NCBI GenBank assembly: GCA_033439795.1
Contig: JAUTDP010000004.1
Location: 2,728,001 to 2,792,000, forward strand
Source: Sordaria brevicollis
Taxonomy: Eukaryota > Ascomycota > Sordariomycetes > Sordariales > Sordariaceae
Reading direction: 5' to 3'
DNA: 64,000 nucleotides
Within the stretch, counting starts at the first letter, position 1. The number at the start of each line of letters is the position of its first letter. The notes below the pieces were generated by a model. That model was not told where the DNA came from and ran no database searches. It saw only the letters and a list, made by a program, of their open reading frames with translations. This document shows, piece after piece, positions 46,898 through 56,312 of the stretch. The position numbers and the translations under genes are program-made.

Positions 46898-47592
46898 TTA
46901 CTTCTCATCACTGCGCTTCGCGCTGCAGCTGACGATCTTGACCTTGTCCGCCGTGACAACTGACTGTCCGCCGTCCATCTTGAAGGTAACGTTCTTGATG
47001 AGGAAAGTCCAGACTTCGTCGCAGAAGCGATAGGTATCAAGAGATCCCTGTTTGTTATTCGCCGGCAGATGCCAGCCATCGTTAGCCCATCTGGCATTCT
47101 GATAACATGGTGTATTGTAATGGCGGAGTACACGGAAACGGGAGAGGAAATGTGTAAATGTATTGTTTCTGTATTTTCTCCAGAGTGCAATAAGGTCTTG
47201 AGCAAGTGTAACACCTTCAGTGTAACCGTTGGAAAATAAAACTGTATGCGTGGGTAATTTTAACATCCGAATAGGTAAGATGTTATTCACCTTGAAGGTC
47301 AAACGAGCCTTGACTTTCTCACTGAGGGCCTCAGTGATAACTCGATCGAACTGCATGAGCACCTTCATCGCGAGTTGGGGATCCATGCGTTCCGCCCCAA
47401 TGAGGTCGTCGAGAGCATCGGTCAGGGTCGATCCAAGACTGACAATTGTTAGTATACATGATGTCCGCTTATAAGCTGAGGGCGCATTCAACAACCCCCG
47501 AGACCCTGCCAAAAGGCCACGGTGAGAACTGGCAATATGTACCTGCCATGACGATACAAATCGTAATAGTTCGCATTCCCGTTGGCCGCCAT
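46898..47592 (-). CDS. toa2: Transcription factor IIA small (gamma) subunit, Toa2
   Basis: Exons 47543-47592, 47291-47438 and 46898-47047 give 115 aa, the usual length of about 110-122. The N-terminal helical domain reads YYDLYRH, then SLGSTLTDALDDLI and MKVLMQFDRVITEAL. The C-terminal beta-barrel has GSLDTYRFCDEVWTFLIKNV and DKVKIVSCSAK. TFIIA gamma pairs with the large subunit Toa1 and stabilises TBP on TATA promoters. Intron 2 (47048-47290) is 243 nt, divisible by three and open throughout, so an intron-retained transcript would encode a protein with 81 extra residues in the middle. The start is the first ATG, and the short first exon is confirmed by YYDLYR. It shares a promoter with vma-16. 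Confidence 0.95.
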
Positions 47593-48090
47593 TTTGTCCC
47601 TTGAGTTCGATTTACTTGAGATGCACGGCGACGTTCGGGGCGGCGACAGCGATGATATATCGTTGTTTGATGATGAAAAGGTGAAGGTTGCTTAAATAGT
47701 TCTGGGAGAAGGAGAGAAAGGGACAGGCACAATTGGCTGACTCAGCAGAAGGCGTAGGCAGCGTCATCAGTCACGTGTAGCCTGAGGTTATAGCGCTGTC
47801 GCGGTGGGACGAATCGCTGGCAGGCACGCTCTGGCCGTCGCCGTCACTGGCCCTTCAGCGCTGGGATGGAAGGTACGTAGCGAATTGGCGCGTTGTTGGA
47901 GGCGGGTGGCCCATCAATCCACCATCCACCCATGAACATCGAGGTTCCCGGCTAGCACCATCACGACGATAACAACGACACGACGACGACGACAACGGCT
48001 GGCTCCAACAAGGTCGCACCAAACTCACTTTGACTACCTCGAATTTCGCGATTCTTCCTATTGCTCGGTAACCTCCATACATTCGCAAAC
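47593..48090. other. Divergent promoter toa2/vma-16
   Basis: About 500 bp between the starts of two highly conserved housekeeping genes. No supported frame or clear TATA. Confidence 0.6.
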
Positions 48091-49062
48091 ATGAGCTTGA
48101 CGTACGGCGCCGGCGGCATAGGGACGTCTCTGCTCGTCATTGGAGCTTGTGGGTATACCATGGCATTTTGGAACCTGGGAATGGCTGCATCCCAGCCAGG
48201 CAACCTGTCAACCTTGACTGAGGCCATTGCGCATGAATATTTCGAGTTATCATGGCTAACAATTCTATCTAGACATGCTCTTTACCGGCAGCGGCGAGGC
48301 GTTTAATGTAGGCTTCACGAAGTTCCCAACACTACCAACTCCACTCGACGTCATCCTCTGACACCATGGGATTTGAATAGGTCGGAGCTTTCCTCGAATC
48401 GGTGTCACCATACGCCTGGGCGGATCTGGGTATCGCGCTTTGCATAGGTCTTTCCGTGGTGGGCGCGGCATGGTACGTTCTGGATATAGCTTCAACGGCG
48501 CATGGCGTCGTCAGCCTACGACTAGTTTGCACAAGACTTGGGCTAAATACTGGGTTGCTACAACAAACAGGGGTATCTTTATCACCGGTTCCTCCATTCT
48601 CGGCGGTGGTGTCAAGGCGCCACGAATCCGAACCAAGAACCTGATTTCCATCATTTTCTGCGAGGTCGTCGCCATCTACGGCGTCATCATGGCCATCGTC
48701 TTCTCCGCCAAGCTCCAGCCCGTCTCCGGCGAACAATACTACTCGGGTGACAGCTACTACACGGGCTTTGCGCTGTTCTGGGCCGGCTTGACTGTCGGCA
48801 TGTGCAACTTGGTGTGCGGTGTTGCCGTCGGTATCAATGGCAGTGGTGCTGCGTTGGCGGATGCTGCTGACCCTACGCTGTAAGTTGTCAGAGCCTGCTG
48901 GATGAAGAGGCCGTCAACACTTGTTCCTAATACGTTATTCTCCATTATAGTTTCGTCAAGATCCTCGTTATCGAAATCTTCAGCTCCGTCCTGGGTCTCT
49001 TCGGCCTCATTGTTGGACTCCTCGTTTCTGGCAAGGCCACCGATTTCGGCAGCGCACAGTAG
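48091..49062 (+). CDS. vma-16: V-type ATPase proteolipid subunit c'' (Vma16)
   Basis: Exons 48091-48148, 48273-48307 (35 nt), 48381-48472, 48571-48879 and 48951-49062 give 201 aa. After a hydrophobic N-terminal segment come the two c-type hairpins. [20 protein letters not shown] and [20 protein letters not shown] hold the first, with [16 protein letters not shown] supplying the essential glutamate; [20 protein letters not shown] and [20 protein letters not shown] hold the second, with a second glutamate. Subunit c'' sits in the membrane ring of the Vo sector and carries protons across vacuolar and Golgi membranes. It is shorter at the N-terminus than yeast Vma16, lacking most of the cytosolic extension. 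All introns are consensus, and the frame is closed to the stop TAG. Confidence 0.95.
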
Positions 49063-49473
49063 AGATGGATCAGAACGGAAGGGGGAGAGCACATCACTCA
49101 TTCTCTTTTCTCTTACGCATTTTGCTATGCAAACAAACACAACACAACATTACACAACTTCTTCGGGCTGCTAGCAATCAGCAAGCTTTTTGGAGCGCTA
49201 GCTAGCGGGCGTGTCTAAGTCTATGTTCAAGGTCACATTGTCACCGGCGTTTATTGGAAGAAGGCATTGGGATGGTTAAACGATTATGGCGCGGTTGGCA
49301 TCATCGCACGTACGAACATAAATGGGAGGGTGTAGAAGCTTTTCAAGTTGTTCTTGTACAAACATGCAAAAAAGAGGTCAGTATTGTTATGGAGTTTGAT
49401 TAACATCATATTCATTTGCTTGAGGCTGTGACCCATTCTCTGTTATCCACTTTTGTCCTGTTCCTATGATCAT
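49063..49473. other. Convergent 3' ends of vma-16 and nit-9
   Basis: About 410 bp between two stop codons. No frame supported. Confidence 0.6.
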
Positions 49474-51597
49474 TCAAAGATCAGTTCGTAAAGCGCCCAT
49501 AAGCAATGCTTCCACCTTGGCACCCTTCCTCAGTGGCTCTGGTCCGCTAGGCATGCAGAGAAGCGCGTTCGCACCCTTCATGCTTCCAACCCGTGAGCTT
49601 CTCTGTCCTCCCGTGCTAACCGCAGTCAGCACTCCGTTCCTGTCCACAGAGACGATGGCCCGGTGATACTCGGGTCTGGACCTATCCAGAGCGAAGTCAT
49701 GGCCCAGCGTCACTGGCACCTTTGGCAAGCCAGGCGGCGAGATGCCCGACAGCTGGTGCAAGGACGGCAGAACAAACAAGTGAAACGTAACTAACGCCGA
49801 CGCCGGGTTACCCGGCAGCGAGAAGATGACCTTGTTAATTCTGTTCCCATCATTGTCTTTGACCGGCACGGTAGCAAACGTGGTAGGCTTTCCCGGCTTC
49901 ATCGCCACCCGGCCAAAGTGAATCGTCCCACCCAACGAACGCTCTATCGTCGGCTTGAGGAGATCTAGCTCGCCCATAGACACTCCACCAGTGGTTATCA
50001 CCACGTCCACCTGCCTCAACGCCTGCCGCAGCGTCTCCTCCAGCGTTCCAGCCTTGTCCCGCGCCACTCCCAGGTCAACCACCACGTACCCCCAGTCTCT
50101 TGCCGCCGAGATGAGGGTCAGCCGGTTCGTGTCGCGCACCTCGCCCAGCCGCAAGTCGCCCGGGCGATCATGCTCTACGATCTCATCGCCCGTGGACAAG
50201 ATTCCAACGACAGGACGGCGGTACACTGTCACCTCGCCCACCCCCACAGCAGCCAGCAGACCAATTTCTCCGCCCACGGCTGACACCTGATCTCCCTTCC
50301 TCAAAATCATCTGGCCTTGCTTGATATCACTGCCTACCTCCCGCACATTCTCGCCTTCCTGGATTTTATCCTCCGCGAGAATCTCCACCTCTTTCTCCTC
50401 CTCCATCGCTTCACCTCCTCCCTCGGGCCCCTCCGGAGCCTCCTTGCTGGTGGTTGACACCAACACAGTATCCTCCACCATGATCACTGACGTCGCACCA
50501 GGCGGCAATGGCGCGCCCGTGGTGATTCTCGCAATCTCTCCCTCCTTCAACGTCGCCATTTGATCTCCGGGAGCAGCATGCGACACCGACACCACGGGGA
50601 ACACTCCGCGCATCTTTCCGTCGGCGGGAACGACGACGGCGTAACCGTCCACGATACTGGCGCGAAAGGCGGGCACATTTTCGCGCGCCGAGACGTCTTC
50701 TGCCAAGACGGCGCCGACGAGGGAGCTGTCGACTTTGATTGTGACGATCTGTGGAGGGGGGGTGTGTTGGGCGATTTGGTCCAGGGCTTCAGAGACGGAT
50801 AGCATAGGGAAGGGAGATTCGCGGTGGCGGCGGGAGGGGCCGAGGGTGGGATCGTTGGATTTGGGGTTTGAGGAGGAGGGGGTTGTGTGTCTGACCAAAC
50901 CGCCGTGCCCGCCATGATCATGGCGACCACAACCTCCTCCATGACCATGTCCACCATGACCATGACCATGATGTTTATGCCCATGCCCATGCCCATGTCC
51001 ATGCCCGTGTCCACCACCTCCTCCTCCCTCAACCCCCGCCTCCCTCTCCAACTTCTTCACCCCTCCCTTATGCAAAGCCCTCGAATTCGCACCAGCAGCC
51101 TGCAAACAAGCATGCGGCAACATCTTGATCACCGCCTGCAAATTCTCCTTGGCGCCCTTGGGCGATCCCGGCAAGGTGATAATCACCGTCCCGTTCCTCA
51201 CACCCGCCACAGGGCGGGACATCATGGCGAAGGGAGTAACCTGCAGCGAAGCGGATAGCATGCCATGAACCAGGCCCGGGGCCTCTTTGTGCAGCAAGAC
51301 GGAGACGGCCTCGGGGGTTTGGTCGGATACGGCGAAGCCGGTGCCGCCGGTGGTTACGATTAGGTTGATGACGTTGTTGTCATTTTGGTTGTCGGTCCAG
51401 AGCTTGATTTGTTTCTGGATTCGTATAACATCGTCCGGGACAGTTTTGGATTCGTGGACTTCCCATTGGGACTGTTGTTCTTCGAATACTTGACGAAGGG
51501 TGACGTCGGCTGAGTCCGTGGAGGGGTCTTGAGATGCGGTGGTTGAGACGATCAGGATAGCTGCTTTGAGCGCGGGTGGAGGGGTGTTTGACGGCAT
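49474..51597 (-). CDS. nit-9: Molybdenum cofactor biosynthesis protein Nit-9 (gephyrin/Cnx1-like)
   Basis: Single exon, 707 aa. The N-terminal MogA-like domain (about 10-180) has LIVSTTASQDPSTDSADV, TTGGTGFAVSDQTPEA and LPGSPKGAKE, and adenylylates molybdopterin. A His/Gly-rich linker (191-233, about 16 His) follows. The C-terminal MoeA-like domain (about 260-707) has ENVPAFRASIVDGYAVV, VITTGGVSMGELDLLKPTIE, FGRVAMKPGKPTTFATVPV and FSLPGNPASALVTFHLF, and inserts molybdate. G-E order matches gephyrin; plant Cnx1 has E-G order. The product is needed for nitrate reductase, so mutants cannot use nitrate. The start is the ATG at 51597; no upstream in-frame ATG exists. It shares a promoter with pop5. 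The acidic insertion (EKEVEILAEDKIQEGENVRE) lies inside the MoeA domain. Confidence 0.95.
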   Translation of the reverse strand: MPSNTPPPALKAAILIVSTTASQDPSTDSADVTLRQVFEEQQSQWEVHESKTVPDDVIRIQKQIKLWTDNQNDNNVINLIVTTGGTGFAVSDQTPEAVSVLLHKEAPGLVHGMLSASLQVTPFAMMSRPVAGVRNGTVIITLPGSPKGAKENLQAVIKMLPHACLQAAGANSRALHKGGVKKLEREAGVEGGGGGGHGHGHGHGHGHKHHGHGHGGHGHGGGCGRHDHGGHGGLVRHTTPSSSNPKSNDPTLGPSRRHRESPFPMLSVSEALDQIAQHTPPPQIVTIKVDSSLVGAVLAEDVSARENVPAFRASIVDGYAVVVPADGKMRGVFPVVSVSHAAPGDQMATLKEGEIARITTGAPLPPGATSVIMVEDTVLVSTTSKEAPEGPEGGGEAMEEEKEVEILAEDKIQEGENVREVGSDIKQGQMILRKGDQVSAVGGEIGLLAAVGVGEVTVYRRPVVGILSTGDEIVEHDRPGDLRLGEVRDTNRLTLISAARDWGYVVVDLGVARDKAGTLEETLRQALRQVDVVITTGGVSMGELDLLKPTIERSLGGTIHFGRVAMKPGKPTTFATVPVKDNDGNRINKVIFSLPGNPASALVTFHLFVLPSLHQLSGISPPGLPKVPVTLGHDFALDRSRPEYHRAIVSVDRNGVLTAVSTGGQRSSRVGSMKGANALLCMPSGPEPLRKGAKVEALLMGALRTDL

Positions 51598-52075
51598 GGT
51601 TGTGACACTTTCGGACTGGATAGATTTAATAGTACAGTATGGCAGAATCACACCGTAAACCCCAACGGTTCATGAAGCAGAGAGAGGGAAAACATCGTGA
51701 TGGTGTCATCGTGGTGTTGATGTTCAACTGATAAGAACCCCCCTCCCCTGTACGTACCTTATCGAAGCTTGGTGACAGGGGGCTATTAGCTAAAACACGT
51801 GGGGAAGTGGAGCGCTTGTGGATCAAACGCTTGCTTGGAGTTGCCGGCGGCAAACCAATTTGTAACTTTCAGTGTCTCTTTTGGAAGTCTGGTTTCAATC
51901 GAATTTCACTTCCCTTCCATTTCATCACTTCATGAACTCTTAATTGCATCCTGACGACGTCCCACGAAGACTACGAGATTTTATAATCAACACACATTCG
52001 AAAAGATCAGCCAAGAGTTTTCAAAGTGCTTTCGAATTTTCAATCAAGGACACCAATCAGCAAACTTTCACAGCT
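51598..52075. other. Divergent promoter nit-9/pop5
   Basis: About 480 bp between two start codons. No supported frame; I saw no clear nitrogen-regulator site cluster by eye. Confidence 0.6.
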
Positions 52076-52719
52076 ATGGTCCGCCTTAAAGATCGCTATC
52101 TCTTGGTCAACATCGTCTACACAGATCTTCCTCCTGGACAAAAGGGTCCTGTACCCGATCTGTTGCTTTACAACCAGCCCACTATCGGGGAACTCAAACC
52201 CCAAACCATCTTGAGGGGCATTCGCAGTCAAGTGAACGCGTTATTTGGTGACTGCGGGTCAGGCCCAGTGGAGCGCAGCCTACAAGGTAAATACCATACA
52301 TCACTGGCACATGACAACTTACACTTGATGAAAGTTGGGCCACTAGGCTAACTTGGATGTCAATAGTCAAGTACCTTTCTACCGCGACGTCAACCTTCAT
52401 TCTGCGTATCTCACGAGCCCATTACAGGCTTGTTTGGGCTGCACTGACTTTCATGGACCGCCTCCCGGTCAAGGACGGCAGGCCGTGCATCTTCCGTGTT
52501 GTCCGCGTTAGCGGCACCATCCGCAAAGTGGAAGAGGAAGCCATACGCCGGGCCAAGCTCCTCGTCCTGGCGGCGAAGGATGAGATGGCCGGCAAGGCAC
52601 CATCAGACGCCCTCAACACACTCTTCCGCGGCGGGAAAGACGCAGCACGCAATTTGGTCTTGGTAAATGATGACCACGAAGACGCCGAGATGGATGAGGG
52701 CGAGGTCTCTGATGGATGA
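52076..52719 (+). CDS. pop5: RNase P/MRP protein subunit Pop5
   Basis: Exons 52076-52286 and 52367-52719 give 187 aa. It starts MVRLKDRYLLVNIVYTD, the Pop5 signature. Further motifs are IRSQVNALFGDCGSGPVERS, then STFILRISRAHYRLVWAALT and CIFRVVRVSGTIRKVEEEAI. The C-terminus is acidic and extended beyond the archaeal core. Pop5 binds the catalytic RNA of nuclear RNase P (tRNA 5' ends) and RNase MRP (rRNA processing). Its stop lies 21 bp from the stop of the convergent GPN2 gene, so the 3' untranslated regions must overlap. Confidence 0.93.
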
Positions 52720-52740
52720 ACAGCCACGGCTATTCAATCA

Positions 52741-53923
52741 TCATGTCTTCTTACGCGTTACCCGAATACCCGAGCCACTGGTAAACTGCGGCGCCACGCC
52801 AGGTACTGAGCCGCCACCGAGACCTGCTTCTTCGGCAGCCCGGGCTTGCTCTGCGCGAAGTTTCTCCTGTTCTTCCTCCTCCTTGCGCTCCATTTCATCG
52901 TACTCTTCCTTGCAGTCGATCCACCTCTCCTGGATATCAACAGCTTCGGGTAATGACGACTCATTGCGCATGGCTACCTGCCAGACGGTATCGTTTGTAC
53001 CTTCAGCGCCGCCAAAGACGTACCCGCTTGCTCGATCAATCACCCGCAATAGATGCATCATGCTCTTCTTGTTCTCGACCGCTAGCACCTCGAAGCTGAC
53101 AAGGCCAAACTGTTCAACCATATTCGCAACAGCCTCATTGAGCTTGGTGAACTTTCCCTTCTTAAGGGCAGGCGACTCCGCGTCAAGCGACGGCATAAGG
53201 TACCGTAGGTCTTGTACTTCGGTGTAATAATCGAGGTTGAATGGGAGAGGATCGTATGACGAGATTTTGTCAATCTTGGTCAGGACGTTGATATGGGGAA
53301 GGTCCATCTGCAGCATGGCGCGCAAAGAGAGGAGGACGTTGGAAATGTAGAGCGATGGTTGTGTGAGGCAGAAGCAGTCGGAAAGATGGACAACTACCAG
53401 CTATAAGCGGGTTAGCCAAAGAGATTGTGGTCTCGGGAGGAGAGGGGCAACAACATACTCTGTAGCCCAGCTTCTGTAACTTGTAAAAGATGTTACGCAA
53501 GGAGTTGTGGTGTGTGTAAAGCTCAACCTGACCAGGGCAGTCAAATAGCACATAGTCGTCTCCCAGCTCCTTAAGGCCGTTCTCGAGCCATTCCATATTG
53601 TTTTCCAGCTCTTCAAGCGCATAAAGAATGCCGCCGTTGGGTCCCAGCTTGTCGTCCGCCATGATCTCCTCCAAAGTGACAAGGTCGCGAATGTCGAGCG
53701 CGCATGGGTAGTTAGTATGGTCGTTCGCAGGGTCGAGGTTGATTACGGAACATTGTCGCCCGATGGCGCCCATAAACTGGTGCACTTGCCGCAGAGATGG
53801 TATGTTAGCACCCGCCCGGTAGACGACACAGAAATGCCACACTAGGAGCGCAAACTCACTGCCATCGCAATATGTGCTTTTCCCTGCGCCGGGACTGCCG
53901 AGCACCAATTGTCCGAAGGGCAT
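52741..53923 (-). CDS. GPN-loop GTPase 2 (GPN2)
   Basis: Exons 53860-53923, 53459-53784 and 52741-53400 give 349 aa. The P-loop reads GSPGAGKST (about 9-17), then VINLDPAND, DIRDLVTLEEIMADDKL and the family GPN motif at 69-71. The G3 region is FDCPGQVELYTHH and the G4 base-recognition motif is TKID. The C-terminal part is helical with a Glu-rich stretch and VTRKKT at the very end. GPN GTPases act in the cytosol to assemble RNA polymerases before nuclear import; GPN2 works mainly with RNA polymerase II and III subunits. Intron 1 removes a stretch that stays open in frame, but only the spliced form gives the family CDGMHQFMGAIG. Convergent with pop5 and divergent from bub3. Confidence 0.93.
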
Positions 53924-54451
53924 TTTCCTTTCGTTTCTCTGGTGTGTTCTAGGACGATGTGGGATGAGTTCTTGTTGACTGTCGTGGGTAAGGGTGTGCC
54001 TGGCGCAAACTTTGGGTGCAGTGTTCGAGAAACGGGAATGCTTTGAGCAACCTCAACGGAACCCCACCAAATTGTCGGTTGCAGTGGTCTTTAAGATGAC
54101 GGAACAGCGCCCACCCCTCCACCAAATTCTAGAACGCCTTGTGGATCTGCGGCAAGATTGACAGGGGTCTGGTGCTTAAGCCGGCATCTGCAACCCACTC
54201 CACCCTGTCAACTTCCAATCAGCTTGTCGACCCAGCTTAGAAAGGGACCTTGAATCAGGCGGTAACTCGTGGCAGAACTTTGTTTACTTGGGCGAGGTGG
54301 ACAGTCGCTGGAGTCGCACTCCCAGTCAAGCTTCCCTCGACCAATCCCCCATTTAGTCGTCTTGATTGCCAACCCAGTTTGGAAGTTCCGTATACTTGCA
54401 ACACATCGGCTTCATCCATACACCACATTCCACATCCATCACAAATTCACA
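53924..54451. other. Divergent promoter GPN2/bub3
   Basis: About 530 bp between start codons. No supported frame; the bub3 side includes a leader of unknown length. Confidence 0.6.
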
Positions 54452-55774
54452 ATGGCCCCAGGTAAGCTCAGAATATCTGTCTACAAGCTACTGCATATAT
54501 CTGTCCTTCCTGGCTAACATCATGTCAATTCTAGCAACCCAGTTCGAGGTTTCGCAGCCGCCCAGTGACGTTATTTCGTCCGTGGTCTTCGCCCCCGATA
54601 ACACCAACCGCCTGCTCGTCGCTTCATGGGACAGGAATGTCTACCTTTACGAGATCGCCGAAGGAACCGAAGATGCAACCCTAATTAACAAGTTTGAGCA
54701 CCGTGCTCCTATTCTTGACGTCTGCTTTGGCGCGAATGGAAACGAGGCCTACACGGCGGGTCTGGACTGCTCAGTCAAGAGGTTCGTTGCACCCAAAGTT
54801 TATTTAACTAAGGCTATTCAGCGTCATGCCGAAGACCTTCAAGCATGCTAATTCCAATTGAACAGGATTGATCTATCTTCAGGAGAGCAGACCGTCCTGA
54901 GCACACATGACAAGCCCGTCCGATGCGTCGTCTATAGCCCCCAGCACTGTAAGTCCAGTTCATAGCAATCTAAGCATCAACCCATGGACCACGCTCGACA
55001 AGTCATTCAAGACACCGCTTTCATCGACTAACACCTCATCCTTCTCCCACAGCTATGCTCATCTCCGCCTCCTGGGACCACACCCTCCACGTCCACAACA
55101 CCTCCGCGCCAACCTCGACGCCGATCACCATCTCACTTCCGGGCAAACCGCACGCCCTGGCCGCCAGCCCTTCCAAAGTTGTCGTCGCTATGACCGCGCG
55201 ACTAGTACACATCTACGATCTGCCCACGCTCGCCGCAGCGCTCTCCTCGCCCGACCCTTCCTCAGCGACCATCACCCCCTGGCAGACGCGCGAGTCTTCG
55301 CTCAAGTTCCTCACACGCGCCGTGGCCTGCATGCCCAACGACGCCGGCTACGCCACGAGTTCTATTGAAGGTCGCGTCGCGGTCGAGTGGTTCGAGGACA
55401 CGGCCGAGTCGCAAGCGCGCAAGTACGCCTTCAAGTGCCATCGGCAGACGGCGCCCGAAGAGGAAGGTGGCGGCGATGTTGTCTATCCCGTCAATGCGCT
55501 GACGTTCCATCCGGTGTTCGGCACGTTTGCGTCCGGAGGCGGTGACGGCACCGTGGCGCTGTGGGATGCTGAGGCCAAGCGCAGGATGAGGCAGTATCAA
55601 AAGTTCCCCGACAGCGTCGCGGCGCTAGCTTTCTCGAATAACGGCAAGTACCTCGCTATTGGCGTGTGTCGTGGGTTCGAGACCGATATGGAGGACTTCA
55701 ATAGCGAGGGGAGGACAAAGGTTTTCATCAGGGAGTTGGGTGAGACGGAGGCTAAGGGCAAGGGTCCCAAGTGA
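54452..55774 (+). CDS. bub3: Spindle checkpoint WD40 protein Bub3
   Basis: Exons 54452-54461 (10 nt), 54535-54781, 54866-54948 and 55053-55774 give 353 aa. It is a seven-blade WD40 propeller: PPSDVISSVVFAPDNTNRLL, SWDRNVYLYEI, AYTAGLDCSVKRID, SASWDHTLHVH, SSIEGRVAVEWFED, then VNALTFHPVFGTFASGGGDG and LAFSNNGKYLAI. The EGRVAVE motif with the following loop is diagnostic of Bub3 against Rae1. Bub3 loads Bub1 and Mad3/BubR1 on phosphorylated Spc7 at unattached kinetochores and delays anaphase. The first exon carries only the codons MAP plus one base; the frame is restored by the next join. Divergent from GPN2 and convergent with the unknown nuclear gene. Confidence 0.95.
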
Positions 55775-56312
55775 GCGACATGACTTCACGTCAATCTGCT
55801 TCTCATTCATCGTCTTTCCGGGTATTACTTAGGTGCAATCGGCGTTTTATATTATAACTATGGGACAACGGGCGGGCGAGGGTTCATTACAGTGTGGCAT
55901 TGCTATTTGGCGAAAAAAGAATCATCGTCGAAAGAAAAAAAGGTATAGATTCGACATTGCTTGTGTTTGATAATTGACCTGGTCATGCGTGACCTAAAGC
56001 AGCGAAACCAGATGACAAACAACTAAGAAATGATCAGACATTGGAAATCGTGATGTGATGGTGAACGACTACCGAGATGAAATGATTCTAGAATCCTTCT
56101 CCGGGGTACATACATGATGAAGTAAATCCGGCGACAAATGCGGTGACAGCGAGAAGTACATCTGTTCAACGGTATCGCATACATAGCCTATTAATAAGAC
56201 CTCCAACAAACAACGACATCCCACGAACTAATTACTTTCTCACCGAAATGGAATGATATTTTCAACACAAAAACAGCGTACACTGTTTCCTCATCCAGTC
56301 TCCTTCATCATC
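55775..56312. other. Convergent 3' region between bub3 and the unknown basic protein gene
   Basis: About 540 bp between two stop codons, AT-rich. No frame supported. Confidence 0.6.

Noticed and set aside
47048..47290. Treating the TFIIA intron as coding exon
   Set aside because: Splicing gives the standard 115-aa TFIIA small subunit; the retained version adds 81 unrelated residues in the conserved core.
50887..51030. CRISPR-like or tandem array in the nit-9 gene
   Set aside because: The short repeat is the Gly-His coding stretch on the minus strand; no spacers or arrays, and the host is a eukaryote.
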